From contig OY282382.1 of assembly GCA_958295905.1 (NCBI GenBank), positions 4,446,910-4,510,909 on the forward strand: a DNA stretch of 64,000 nt, written 5' to 3'. Under the pieces are notes generated by a model. That model did no database searches, had not been told where the DNA came from, and worked only from the letters and a program-made list of their open reading frames with translations. This stretch comes from an uncultured Vicinamibacterales bacterium (GTDB lineage: Bacteria; Acidobacteriota; Vicinamibacteria; Vicinamibacterales; UBA8438). Made by a program: the position numbers and the translations under genes. This document shows, piece after piece, positions 33,779 through 42,711 of the stretch (position 1 is its first letter; each line of letters begins with the position of its first letter).

Positions 33779-33958
33779 AACGCGCGGACGCCTGGCGGGT
33801 TGGTTGGGCGGCAATCGGAGCCGCAGGCGACGATTGCCGGGCTGGGAGTCTGCGCCGTGGAACGATTTGGGCACGATCAGACCCTGTCTATTAGTAGTCG
33901 CAGCCCCTTCACCCCCCACTGTTAAGTGGCGGCTGATTTCCTGCGGCGCAGACTCTTG
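33761..33958. repeat. Palindromic repeat and a 116-bp mini-element with the same ends
   Basis: 33762-33792 is a degenerate palindrome (AGGACTCTGCGCCGTAGAAC...GACGCCT), followed by the usual GGTTGGTTGGGCGGC lead-in in reverse. Further on, GGGAGTCTGCGCCGTGG at 33843 and its inverted partner CTGCGGCGCAGACTCTTGG at 33941 enclose about 80 bp, like a small non-autonomous element. Confidence 0.65.
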
Positions 33959-34137
33959 GTGGTGTGCCGTCTCGTAAATTCGTAACGTGATTCTGCGCTG
34001 GCACAAGCTGGTCCCCGCTCACCGTGACCTGCACCGCTCGTCTGGGTCACCGCGTCTCCGTCGGTCATCGGTAGGATTGCACCTGTCGTGATTCGAATTT
34101 CAGGGACCGGACGCTGGTTGGCGGCACGGGTGTCCTC

Positions 34138-34266
34138 ATGAAGTACTTCTACTGGTGCATCGCGGCGGCGCTGGTCGTGACCGTTCTCGCGGTCCTGTTC
34201 GTTCCGGGCGTGGACGATCTCGTGGAACGGACCTTCCAGGGCTACGTGGGCCGCGCCGCCCGCTGA
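34138..34266 (+). CDS. Small 42-residue single-helix membrane protein
   Basis: MKYFYWCIAAALVVTVLAVL begins a transmembrane helix and VDDLVERTFQGYVGRAAR ends the protein with an amphipathic charged tail. The helix composition and stop 39 bp before the next gene make it credible. No Shine-Dalgarno site is obvious (TGTCCTC precedes the ATG). It probably shares a transcript with the DUF418 gene. Confidence 0.5.
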   Translation: MKYFYWCIAAALVVTVLAVLFVPGVDDLVERTFQGYVGRAAR

Positions 34267-34305
34267 TTCCTGCGCGGCCCCCGCGCAGAGCGAAAGAAGC
34301 GAAAC

Positions 34306-35532
34306 TTGACCCGTCCCCCCGACCGGCCCGACGCCGGACCCGTCGCCCAGACCGCGCGCATCGACGCGATCGACGTCCTGCGCGGCTTCGCCCTCCTCGG
34401 CATCCTCGTCATGAACGTCCAGTCGTTCGCGATGCCCCAGGCGGCCTACTTCAATCCCACCGCCTACGGCGACCTCACAGGCGCGAACCTCTACGTCTGG
34501 CTGGCGGGGCGAATGCTCGCCGACCAGAAGTTCATGACGATCTTCTCGATGCTGTTCGGCGCGGGCATCGTCCTGATGGCGGCGCGCGGCGGCGCCGGGC
34601 GAGCGCACTACCGGCGCATGGGCTGGCTGCTGGTCATCGGCCTGCTCCACGCCCACCTGCTCTGGCACGGCGACATCCTCTTCACCTACGCGGTGTGCGG
34701 CATGCTCGTCTACCCGCTGCGCCACCTGTCGCCGGGACGGCTGGTGGCGCTGGGGACGACGCTGATCGCGGTTGGATCGGCGTTCTACGTCGGGATCGGG
34801 ATGTCGCTGCCGTACTGGCCGGAGGAGGCGCGGGCCGCGTTCGCGTCCGAGGCGTGGCGACCGACGCCGGAGATCATCGAGGCCGAGCTCGCCGCCTTCC
34901 GCGGCGGCTGGCTCGACCAGCAGCCCGTTCGGTCCGTTGCGGCGTTCGGGTTCGAGACGTTCCTCCTGATCATCTGGGGCTTCTGGCGCGCGGGCGGGCT
35001 GATGCTGATCGGGATGGGCCTCTTCAAGCGCGAGGTGTTCGGCGCGCGGCGCGCGCCGCGCTTCTACGCGGGGCTGATCGCGGCGGCGGTCGCGGTCGGC
35101 CTGCCGCTGCAGGCGTACGGCCTCTCCCTCGACTTCGCGCGGGGGTGGCCGGTCTGGTCCTTCTTCATCGGCCTGCAGTTCAACTACTGGCCGAGCATCG
35201 CGGTCAGCCTCGGCTACGTCGGGCTCGTGATGCTCGCATGCCGCACGGCCGCGCTGCGCCCCTTCACCCGTCCGTTCGCCGCCGTCGGGCAGACCGCCCT
35301 GACGAACTACCTGCTGCAGACCGTCCTGTGCACGACGATCTTCTACGGCCACGGGTTCGGTTGGTTCGGCTCGGTCGACCGCGCGGGGCAGCTCGGCGTG
35401 GTGGCCGGCGTCTGGGCGCTGCAGCTCGTCGCGTCGCCGCTCTGGCTGCGCCGGTTCCGCTTCGGACCGGCCGAGTGGGCCTGGCGGTCGCTCACCTACG
35501 GCGCGCCCCAGCCGCTGCGGCGAACTTCGTAG
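34306..35532 (+). CDS. DUF418 membrane protein (YeiB family)
   Basis: A 408-residue integral membrane protein with about ten hydrophobic helices. The N-terminal block RIDAIDVLRGFALLGILVMN is the signature of the YeiB/DUF418 family, followed by MTIFSMLFGAGIVLM and YRRMGWLLVIGLLHAHLLWH. The DUF418 domain covers roughly residues 235-400, with GQTALTNYLLQTVLCTTIFY. The family is related to membrane acyltransferases and its substrate is unknown. The start is a TTG behind GAAAGAAG; no ATG lies nearby in frame. Confidence 0.85.
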   Translation: MTRPPDRPDAGPVAQTARIDAIDVLRGFALLGILVMNVQSFAMPQAAYFNPTAYGDLTGANLYVWLAGRMLADQKFMTIFSMLFGAGIVLMAARGGAGRAHYRRMGWLLVIGLLHAHLLWHGDILFTYAVCGMLVYPLRHLSPGRLVALGTTLIAVGSAFYVGIGMSLPYWPEEARAAFASEAWRPTPEIIEAELAAFRGGWLDQQPVRSVAAFGFETFLLIIWGFWRAGGLMLIGMGLFKREVFGARRAPRFYAGLIAAAVAVGLPLQAYGLSLDFARGWPVWSFFIGLQFNYWPSIAVSLGYVGLVMLACRTAALRPFTRPFAAVGQTALTNYLLQTVLCTTIFYGHGFGWFGSVDRAGQLGVVAGVWALQLVASPLWLRRFRFGPAEWAWRSLTYGAPQPLRRTS

Positions 35533-35982
35533 TTTCCACCCGGCGCCGCCGGACCCGCGTGGCATGAAAATCGCCGCGCGGCGTGGTGATGGGCGCCGGC
35601 ACGGGCGGGGCGGAGCGCACGGGAGGCTGCCGATCATCCCCGAGTTTCTTTCCAGGTACCGCAAGACTTCCGAGGGGTGGCCCCGGTAGCCACGCGGCAT
35701 CGAGCCGACCGCATCGGCCCTTCCAGGAGCGGGCGCTTCCGCTGCCGCTTGCGCCGTCGCCGGCTTGCCCGGGGCAGGTGGCGGCGCCACCCTCGACCAA
35801 CCCTGGAGAGAATCCGACAACCGGCGCTATAATCGCGGGTATGGCGACTCGGGCGATAGCCCGAACCGGCGGGCTCACGACGGTCGGATTCCACGATCCG
35901 GACCGCCGCCCCGGCCTCCCCGCTGGTGCTGCTCCTTCCGGCTGGCGTGTTGCTCGCGTCCGGCGTGTTGCTCCAGGTATGA
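35533..35982. other. No gene seen
   Basis: About 450 bp downstream of the DUF418 gene with shadow frames only. Earlier parts of the acyltransferase gene that ends at 36330 are not recognisable here, so they have been lost or replaced. Confidence 0.45.
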
Positions 35983-36330
35983 CGCAGGTTTCCAGTACCG
36001 GTAGCGGAGTGGGTCCGGGGCGTCGCGCAGGTCGCCTTTGCGTGGCTGATGCGCTTCGGCGCGATGGGGCTGTTCCGCTGGATCGCCTCGAAGGAACGCT
36101 TCTGGGAGCGATACCTGTCGGACGCGTCGTACTGGCTTTACCTGACCCACCTGCCGCTGGTCATCGGCGCGCAGCGGCTGGCCGTGGACCGGCGGGTCAG
36201 CGTCCACCTGAAGTTCGTGTTGATCAGCACCGCGGTCGTCGCCTTTCTGCTGCTCATCTACCAGATGGGCGTTCGCTACACGGTGATCGGGACGACGCTG
36301 AACGGACCGCGCACCCGCCGTCAGGTGCAG
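35983..36330 (+). pseudogene. Acyltransferase-3 family protein, C-terminal fragment
   Basis: The frame reads AWLMRFGAMGLFRWIASKER, RYLSDASYWLYLTHLPLVIG, KFVLISTAVVAFLLLIYQMG and VRYTVIGTTLNGPR. This is the last three helices of membrane acyltransferases of the acyltransferase-3 group, including the SYWLYLTHLP block. A stop lies in frame at 35980 and no start is available, so about 280 N-terminal residues are missing. The frame also lacks its normal stop. Confidence 0.65.
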
Positions 36331-36442
36331 CCGGCAGGCTCGATGGCGCCCACTCCAGAAGCCGGACGGCGAGACGGAGTGAGACGGGCCGGGACGAGTG
36401 AGAGTGATTTACACGGTTTTCCAAAACTCCTGGGAGGCAAGC

Positions 36443-38980
36443 ATGACTCGAAACAAAAGCGCACTCATCCTGCTCGCGTTGGCACTGTCGGCGGCTCCTG
36501 CCGCGGCCCAGGACGGAGAGGTCGCCGGCCGCGTCACCGACGAGACGGGCGCCGTGCTGCCGGGCGCGACGGTCACCCTGAGCGGCCCCGACGAGACGCG
36601 CGTCACGCAGTCGGACGGCAACGGGGACTACGTGTTCCCGGCCGTGTCCGCCGGCACTTGGTCCGTGACGGCCGGGCTGTCGGGGTTCTCGGACGAGACC
36701 CTGGCGGGAATCGCCGTCGCGGACAATCCCGTCGAGGCGCCGCCCCTCATGCTGTCCATCGCGAGCTTCGGCGACACCGTGGTCGTCACCGCCTCGCGCA
36801 CCGAGGTCCGGGTGGTCGACGCGCCCGTCACCACGTCGGTCGTCCCCGCCGCCACCCTGGAGACGACCGCCAGCACGAACGTCGGCGACGTCCTCCGCTC
36901 GGTGCCGGGCGTCAACGTCATCCAGCTCTCGGCCCGCGACGTCCAGGTGACGAGCCGGCAGTCCACCGGTCCGATAGCCAATTCGCAGCTCGTGCTGATG
37001 GACGGGCGCAGCATCTATCTGGACTTCTTCGGCTTGGTGCTGTGGGACTCGCTGCCCGCCAACCAGGGCGACATCGAGCAGATCGAGGTCGTCCGCGGGC
37101 CGGCGTCGGCCACCTGGGGCGCGAACGCGATGACCGGCGCCGTCAACATCATCACCAAGGCGCCGCGGGAATCGGTCGGAACGACGGTGAGCATGAGCGG
37201 AGGATGGATCGACCGGGACGCCGGGTCGACGGTCGGGCGGGGCGCCGGGACGATGTTCGGCACCAACGCGACGATCACGCGGGCGCCGAGCGACACGCTC
37301 GCCTACCGAATCAGCGCCGGGTACTTCCAGTCCGACGCGTTCCCCCGCCCCGCGGGCCGGGTGCCGGTCATCGAGGACCCGCGGGTTCCGGGCCGGATGG
37401 TGGGCGGGGCGCCGTATCCGCTGGACGGGGCCGGTCCGTTCGGCGCCGCGTTCGCGAACCGGGGCACCAGCCAGCCCAAGTTCGACGTGCGGGTGGACCA
37501 GGAGCTGTCCAACGGCGGCCAGTTCACGTACTCGGGCGGGGTCGCCGCCACCGAGGGCCTCTCGCACACCGGAGTCGGGCCGTTCGACATCCAGCGCGGG
37601 TCGTACCTGGGCTACGGCAAGGTGGGCTATACGCGGGGCGACTTCCGGTTCCAGTTCTTCTCGAACATCCTGGACGGCGACGCGCCGAACCTCCTGCTGG
37701 CGGACCCCGCCACCGGCCAGCCGGTGCAGCTCGGGTTCAAGGGGAAGACGTTCGACGCCGAGATCGGCAACTCGACGTTCGTCGGCGAGCGGAACCTGCT
37801 GACCTACGGCGGCAACGTGCGCCGGAACACCTTCGACATCACCATCGCCCCGATGGCGCCCGACCGTCTCGAGTTCGGCGCCTACCTGCAGGACGAGATC
37901 TTCTTCGAGCACGTCCGCGTCGTCCTCGGCGGACGGGTCGACAAGTTCGGCAGTGTGTCCACGCCGGCCTTCTCGCCGCGCCTGTCGGTGATGTTCAAGC
38001 CCGGCGTCGACCACTCCGTGACCGTCTCCTACAACCGGGCGTTCCGGTCGCCGTCGATCATCAACAACTTCCTCGACATGAACATCGTCTTCCCCGTCGA
38101 CCTGAGCGCACTCGCGGCGTTCCGGCCCCTGCTGCCGACGCTGCTGCCGCCCGGGCTGCCGCCGGCGGTGGCCCAGGGGGCCCTGCAGCAGCTTGAGCAG
38201 CAGCTCGACCAGACCACCGCGCAGCCGTTTCCGCTGGTGCTCCGGTCGGTCGGCAGCGACCTGCCCTTCGGCTCGATGCCGCGCCCCGACCTGACGGAAG
38301 AGTCGCTGACCGCCTACGAGTTGAGCTACACGGGGACCTTCGGCTACACGACGGCGGGCGGCGCCGTCTACCTGAACCGCCGCGACAACCCCATCAGCTT
38401 CACCGAGGTGCCGCCGAGTGTCGACCCTTACACGGCGGAGAATCCGCCGCCGGGATGGCTGCTCCCCCCGCAGGCCCTGTCGTTCATGGCGTCGGCCGCC
38501 GGTATCTACCTGCCGCGCACGGGGTTCACCTACTCCAACCTGGGGCCGACGCGGCAGGTCGGGGCCGAGCTGTGGTTCGACCAGCGCATCTCGCGCTCGA
38601 CCTCGGCCTGGTTCAACTACTCGTGGCAGGCCGAGCCCGAGATCCTCGACTCGGACAACCCGTTTCTGCCGGAGGAGCTCACCCTGCCCCCGACCCACCG
38701 GGTCAACGTGGGCGCGTCCCTGAACGGAACGCGGTTCCTCGGAAACGCGTCGGTGAGCATGGCCAGCGCGGCGTTCTGGTCGGACGTCCTGACGTCGGCG
38801 TTCCACGGCTATTCCGACGGCTACACCATGGTGAACGGCAGCTTCGGCGTGAGGTGGAGCGGCGGCGCGATCACGACGCTGTTGAAGGTGACGAACCTCT
38901 TCAACCAGAGCATCCAGCAGCACATTTTCGGCGACATCCTGCGGCGCACGGTGGTCGGCGAGGTGCGGTTCAGCCTGTAG
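36443..38980 (+). CDS. TonB-dependent outer-membrane receptor
   Basis: An 845-residue receptor. It has a signal peptide to about residue 22 (ALALSAAPAAAQ) and a carboxypeptidase regulatory-like domain (GRVTDETGAVLPGATVTLSG, about 25-110). The plug follows (about 120-240, GDVLRSVPGVNVIQLSARDV and IEVVRGPASATWGANAMTGA), then a beta barrel to the end. The ATG at 36443 has GGGAGG seven bases upstream and places the signal peptide correctly; an upstream ATG at 36398 is rejected. The gene is intact. Iron or another nutrient may be the ligand, since bacterioferritin follows about 290 bp downstream, but the link is only positional. Confidence 0.92.
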   Translation: MTRNKSALILLALALSAAPAAAQDGEVAGRVTDETGAVLPGATVTLSGPDETRVTQSDGNGDYVFPAVSAGTWSVTAGLSGFSDETLAGIAVADNPVEAPPLMLSIASFGDTVVVTASRTEVRVVDAPVTTSVVPAATLETTASTNVGDVLRSVPGVNVIQLSARDVQVTSRQSTGPIANSQLVLMDGRSIYLDFFGLVLWDSLPANQGDIEQIEVVRGPASATWGANAMTGAVNIITKAPRESVGTTVSMSGGWIDRDAGSTVGRGAGTMFGTNATITRAPSDTLAYRISAGYFQSDAFPRPAGRVPVIEDPRVPGRMVGGAPYPLDGAGPFGAAFANRGTSQPKFDVRVDQELSNGGQFTYSGGVAATEGLSHTGVGPFDIQRGSYLGYGKVGYTRGDFRFQFFSNILDGDAPNLLLADPATGQPVQLGFKGKTFDAEIGNSTFVGERNLLTYGGNVRRNTFDITIAPMAPDRLEFGAYLQDEIFFEHVRVVLGGRVDKFGSVSTPAFSPRLSVMFKPGVDHSVTVSYNRAFRSPSIINNFLDMNIVFPVDLSALAAFRPLLPTLLPPGLPPAVAQGALQQLEQQLDQTTAQPFPLVLRSVGSDLPFGSMPRPDLTEESLTAYELSYTGTFGYTTAGGAVYLNRRDNPISFTEVPPSVDPYTAENPPPGWLLPPQALSFMASAAGIYLPRTGFTYSNLGPTRQVGAELWFDQRISRSTSAWFNYSWQAEPEILDSDNPFLPEELTLPPTHRVNVGASLNGTRFLGNASVSMASAAFWSDVLTSAFHGYSDGYTMVNGSFGVRWSGGAITTLLKVTNLFNQSIQQHIFGDILRRTVVGEVRFSL

Positions 38981-39271
38981 CGGCGGCGTTCCCCATCGGA
39001 CGGGCAGGGCGGCGGTGACGCCCCCGCCCGTTCGATCGTGTCGTCGAACCCGCGGCGTCCAGGCGCAGCCGGCCGCGCGGCCGTGGCCGCCCACCGCCCA
39101 TTCAGCCGCCCCCGCCTGCCCCGCGCGGGACCCCCGACGGCCCCCCTGCATATCCTCGCGGGTTAAGATGGAAACAGGGCGGTCACGAACGCCGGACCGA
39201 TACCGGCGCGTGCCCTGACGTCGGGGAAACGTGGAAGGCGCCGCCCGTCACGTCACGAACGGAGGTGAGTC

Positions 39272-39751
39272 ATGCAGGGACAGACCCAGGTGATAGAGGC
39301 GCTGAACCGGGCGCTGACCGTCGAGTTGACCGCGATAAACCAGTACTTCTGCCAAGCGAAGATGTGCGCCAACTGGGGATTCCACCACCTCGCGAAGAAG
39401 CACCACGAAGAGTCGATCGGCGAGATGAAGCACGCCGAGCAGCTCATAGACCGCATCCTGTTCCTCGAAGGGACCCCGGAGATCGCGCGGTACGACGTCA
39501 TCCGGGTCGGAACCGACGTCAAGGAGCAGCTCGAGAACGACCTGGAACTGGAGATGAAGGGCGTCAAGCACTACAACGAGGCCATCGCCCTGTGCACCCA
39601 GCTCGGGGACAACGGCACCCGGGAGGTCCTCGAGCCGATTCTCACCGAGTCGGAAGAGCACGTCGACTGGGCCGAGACCCAACTGTTCCGCATCGAGAAG
39701 GTCGGTATCGAGAACTACCTGACCGAGCAGATGGGAGGCCACGACCGGTAG
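39272..39751 (+). CDS. bfr: Bacterioferritin with a Ser in place of one ferroxidase ligand
   Basis: A 159-residue bacterioferritin, normal length, which aligns without gaps to the E. coli numbering. Ferroxidase ligands Glu18, Glu51, His54, Glu94 and His130 are present, and Met52 is the usual heme ligand (SIGEMKHAEQ). Position 127, normally a bridging Glu in an ExxH motif, is Ser here (LTESEEHVDW), although Glu126 and Glu128 flank it. The protein stores iron as a 24-mer in the cytoplasm. GGAGGTGAGTC precedes the ATG. A bacterioferritin-associated ferredoxin gene lies 342 bp downstream on the other strand. Confidence 0.95.
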   Translation: MQGQTQVIEALNRALTVELTAINQYFCQAKMCANWGFHHLAKKHHEESIGEMKHAEQLIDRILFLEGTPEIARYDVIRVGTDVKEQLENDLELEMKGVKHYNEAIALCTQLGDNGTREVLEPILTESEEHVDWAETQLFRIEKVGIENYLTEQMGGHDR

Positions 39752-39989
39752 GCGCCCGTGGTGGTGGAACCCCGCGCCGCACCGAAACCGGCGAGGGCGC
39801 CATCAGGCTGCAAGACGCCTGCCGGACAAGACGTGACGAGCGAACACGTGGGGAATGGGTGACCGCGCCACAACCCGTTCAGCCGCGATGCATCGCCGGC
39901 GGACGCCCCGCCGCGGGGCGAACAGGACTATCCGGGCACGCAGATCCGGCGAGCGTAAAACGGTTCCGGACAGGATTTGGCAGACCCTG

Positions 39990-40132
39990 GCAAACCCCGC
40001 GTCGCACCGAGAGCGCCAGCGGGCTGAAGAACGCCCGTGACAAGACGTGAGGAGGGTGCCTATCGGGCATAGGCAACCGGCGGGCAACGCAGTCAGGCGG
40101 AATGCACCGCCGCTCGAATGCCGCGGGGATTT
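39990..40132 (+). repeat. Long inverted repeat, left arm
   Basis: This segment (AACCCCGCGTCGCACCGAGA to TCGAATGCCGC) recurs in inverted orientation at 40997-41163 with small insertions. The arms enclose the ferredoxin gene tail and the rearranged receptor fragments. The spacer 39752-39989 holds no gene. Confidence 0.7.
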
Positions 40133-40347
40133 TCGCCGCGGGGGGCTGGGGGCGGGGGCGGGCTCGACCAACTCGCGAGACAACGCTCGAGCCGTTGGTG
40201 GCAGGCGGTACAACCTGCGCCGGCCCCCGTCGCACGTATCAGCTCCCGCAGGGTGCAGATGCCGGTCTGTTCGAGGGCCGCGCACAGTTGGCCCTCGGTG
40301 ACCTGCAGACACGCGCAAAGGACCGCGTCGCGTTCCGGCATCTCCAT
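40093..40347 (-). CDS. bfd: Bacterioferritin-associated ferredoxin-like [2Fe-2S] protein
   Basis: The core VLCACLQVTEGQLCAALEQT and then GAGAGCTACHQRLERCLA has the Cys-X-Cys and Cys-X2-Cys pattern of the BFD-like [2Fe-2S] domain. Bfd reduces the iron core of bacterioferritin to release iron. The domain ends near residue 58; the remaining proline-rich tail and HSA terminus run into the inverted repeat and are probably not original. ATG 40347 with AAAAGG ahead is preferred; an ATG two codons later is possible. It faces bfr convergently. Confidence 0.75.
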   Translation of the reverse strand: MEMPERDAVLCACLQVTEGQLCAALEQTGICTLRELIRATGAGAGCTACHQRLERCLASWSSPPPPPAPRGENPRGIRAAVHSA

Positions 40348-40398
40348 GCGGCCTTTTATCATAGCATGCCTGAGAATGAGACGCGATCTCAAGCAGGT

Positions 40399-40430
40399 CC
40401 ATCCCACGCTCCGCCACCGTCGTGCGCAGG
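40399..40430 (+). repeat. Miniature element, end fragment only (copy E)
   Basis: CCATCCCACGCTCCGCCACC and the following GTCGTGCGCAGG match the left 32 bp of copies B and C. The rest of the element is missing. Confidence 0.6.
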
Positions 40431-40434
40431 GTGC

Positions 40435-40628
40435 GACCGGGTCTGGAAGAAGGTCGCGTCGAGGATGCGGCCCGGGTAGTCGAGGTCGCTCTGCTGCTGG
40501 TGGCCGCCGCTGTACTCGATCAGCGTTCGTTCAGCCGGCCGCCGAGGCTCCAGCGGGTGTCGTACGAGTCGTAGTCTCCCGGCACGACGTCACCGTTGCC
40601 GTCGGCATAATCGCCGCCGCTCAACGTG
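40435..40628 (-). pseudogene. TonB receptor, barrel fragment in inverted orientation
   Basis: The minus strand reads GGDYADGNGDVVPGDYDSYD and TRWSLGGRLNE. After a stop and shift it continues YSGGHQQQSDLDYPGRILDA, a typical mid-barrel segment of iron-type TonB receptors. It abuts, head to head, a plus-strand fragment of what looks like the same gene at 40629. This implies an internal inversion. Confidence 0.6.
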
Positions 40629-41000
40629 CGGTCCAACACGGTCCTGAACCTCGGCGCCGGACGGGCGGTCCGGAACCCGTCGGTGCTGGAGCGCTACTCG
40701 GACCGCTTTCCCGCCGTGAAGTTCCAGACCGCAGCCGAGTTCCTGGGCAACCCGAACCTCGTGCCGGAGAAGAGCCGGGAGTTCAACGCCGGATTGGTCT
40801 CCGTGCCGGGATGGTCGGTGGCCGAAATAGATGTCCTCCACCGCGTCATCGACGACTACATCACCGTCACGCCCGACGCCGATCTGCCGAAGCGGCTGCC
40901 CCTCAACCCCCCGTCGTCTTCCGCTACACACAGGGCGGCCAAGCCCGGTTCATCGGGTTCGACCTCCGCACGGAGACCCCGTTCGGACGGTGGTTCGACT
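40629..41000 (+). pseudogene. TonB receptor, later barrel fragment, frameshifted
   Basis: The plus strand reads NTVLNLGAGRAVRNPSVLER and YSDRFPAVKFQTAAEFLGNP and then IDDYITVTPDADLPKRLPLN. A shift in the CCCCCC run near 40908 is needed to continue VVFRYTQGGQARFIGFDLRT. This is the region of the conserved AVRNPS block in TonB receptors. The signal peptide, plug and C-terminus are absent. Confidence 0.7.
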
Positions 41001-41163
41001 TCCCGCGGCATTCGAGCGGCGATGCATCCCGCCTGACGGCGTTGTTCGTCGGTTGCCCGATGCCCGATAGGCACCCTCCCCACGCCTTGTCAAGCACGGG
41101 CGTTCTTTGCCCGCGGGCGCTCTTCAGCCGCTGGCGCCCCCGCCGCTCTCGGTGCGACGCGGG
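40997..41163 (-). repeat. Long inverted repeat, right arm
   Basis: Read on the minus strand it matches 39990-40132 (AACCCCGCGTCGCACCGAGA, AGGGTGCCTATCGGGCAT), with about 20 bp of extra sequence near the GAACGCCCG block. 41164-41216 has no gene. Confidence 0.7.
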
Positions 41164-41216
41164 GTTTCAACCACGGGCCGCCAAGAGCCTGCGGCCGTCA
41201 GCACGGCGCGCCTCCC

Positions 41217-41346
41217 GCCCCGTCGTGCTTGTTGAGGAGGAAGAGCTGACCGCCGGGACCGGTTCCTCGCCGGCTTACGGAACCAGCCGGCGGATCACCC
41301 CGTCGTGCTTGTTCAGGAGGAAGAGCTGACCGCCGGGACCGGCTCC
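41217..41346. repeat. Short direct repeat at the end of the dehydrogenase gene
   Basis: CCCGTCGTGCTTGTT(C/G)AGGAGGAAGAGCTGACCGCC appears at about 41219-41266 and 41299-41346. The second copy encodes the true C-terminus of the sugar dehydrogenase (LFLLNKHDG); the first is an orphan copy beyond its stop. This resembles the junction duplications at 28125 and 54808. Confidence 0.75.
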
Positions 41347-42696
41347 CAGGCGCAGGTCCGCGCGCCGGGCCGGCGTCCGTCCCTGTTCGATGTTCTTCTC
41401 CTGAATCAGTTGCAGAAGCGTGCGGGTCCCGCCCTCGTGCTCGAACAGCACCCGGCGAATCGCGTCCTGGCCGCCCTCGGGCAGCTCGTCGGCGTCCAGG
41501 TAGAAGACCTCGCCGCTGGGGCCGTCGCCGAAGAGCAGGAGGTTCGCAAGCTGCGGGATCACGTCGTCGCGGTAGACGACGAGTCCGGTCGCGTGGGAGC
41601 TCCGCTGCAACAGGGGATCCGCCTGTCCGTACTCGGCGACGGGGTAGCTGAGGCCGGCCTCTCCGCGGGGGTCGACCAGGCTGACGGCCCGGCGGCTGAT
41701 GAACCGGAAGCTCCCCTCCCAGTCGTTCCAGCCGAGGTTGGCGCCCGGCCACACCGGGCTGATCTCCTCGACGATGTTCTGGCCGATGTCGGCGAGGAAC
41801 AGGTTGCCGTTCCGCGCGTCCCACGCGAGGCGCTGCGGGTTGCGCACCCCGTAGGCGTAGATCTCGCCGAGGGTGGCGTCGTCGCCGTCGCCGGCGAACG
41901 GGTTGTCCGCGGGGATGCCGTAGCGGCCGTTCGCGCTGTTCGAGCCGAGGGGATCGATGCGCAGGATCTTGCCGAAGATCGAGCCGAGGTTCTGCGAGAG
42001 GTCGAGCGGATCGCCGCCGCTGCCGCCATCCGCCGACCCGGCGTAGAGGAGGCCGAAGTCGGGGTCGCCGGGGGCCGCGAGGGGGTTGAAGGCGAGCTGG
42101 CCCCCGTTGTGGTTGCCGAACGGCTGCTCGACCCGCAGCAGCTCGCGCGGCGGGCCGCCGTCGTAGACCGGCGCGGCGGCGTCGGCGGCCGTCCACTCGA
42201 GCAGGACCGTATCGTGGGCGTCGTTGCCGCCGCCGGGCGCGAAGTCCGGCGGCGGCGCCGTGTCGCTCGAATCGGTGTAGGTGTAGAGCTTGCCGTACCC
42301 CGGCGCGCCGGCCTCGCCGAACCGGGGATGGAGGGCGAAGCTCTGGAAACCGCGCTCGCGGCCGGACGCCTCGACGGCGACCGCCCACGGCGGAGCGGTG
42401 AGGTCGAGATAGCGCGTGACGGTCCCGCCGTCGTAGCTGACGGTGTAGACGAAGCCGCGCATGTCGTTGACGAACAGCCGGCCGGTGCCCGGCTCGTCGA
42501 CGAGCCGCATCATGCGCGCCGTCCCGCCGGCGACGTCCGGCAGCGCGGCGAACTCGACGGCGCCGACCGTAATGACGCCGTCGGCCGCGGCGATGGGCGC
42601 CGCGAACGGATCGTCGCTCGTCTGGGCGCCCGCGACCGAGACGGCCAGCAGCACCGCCCCGGCCGCGGGGCCGAGACGCTCTCCCGCCAACGTCAT
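41275..42696 (-). CDS. PQQ-dependent glucose/sorbosone dehydrogenase-family protein, secreted
   Basis: A 473-residue protein of the GSDH family of beta-propeller, soluble quinoprotein sugar dehydrogenases. A signal peptide covers residues 1-25 (AVLLAVSVAGAQ). Conserved propeller blocks include GFQSFALHPRF, NHNGGQLAFNPLAAPGDPD, YGVRNPQRLAWDARNGNLFL, ADIGQNIVEEI and the final LFLLNKHDGVIRRLV. These enzymes oxidise sugars or related compounds in the periplasm; the true substrate is unknown and PQQ genes are not in view. GAGGGGGGCGGGGTC precedes the ATG. It starts 15 bp after the MBL hydrolase gene, so the two are almost certainly an operon. Confidence 0.9.
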   Translation of the reverse strand: MTLAGERLGPAAGAVLLAVSVAGAQTSDDPFAAPIAAADGVITVGAVEFAALPDVAGGTARMMRLVDEPGTGRLFVNDMRGFVYTVSYDGGTVTRYLDLTAPPWAVAVEASGRERGFQSFALHPRFGEAGAPGYGKLYTYTDSSDTAPPPDFAPGGGNDAHDTVLLEWTAADAAAPVYDGGPPRELLRVEQPFGNHNGGQLAFNPLAAPGDPDFGLLYAGSADGGSGGDPLDLSQNLGSIFGKILRIDPLGSNSANGRYGIPADNPFAGDGDDATLGEIYAYGVRNPQRLAWDARNGNLFLADIGQNIVEEISPVWPGANLGWNDWEGSFRFISRRAVSLVDPRGEAGLSYPVAEYGQADPLLQRSSHATGLVVYRDDVIPQLANLLLFGDGPSGEVFYLDADELPEGGQDAIRRVLFEHEGGTRTLLQLIQEKNIEQGRTPARRADLRLGAGPGGQLFLLNKHDGVIRRLVP

Positions 42697-42711
42697 GACC
42701 CCGCCCCCCTC

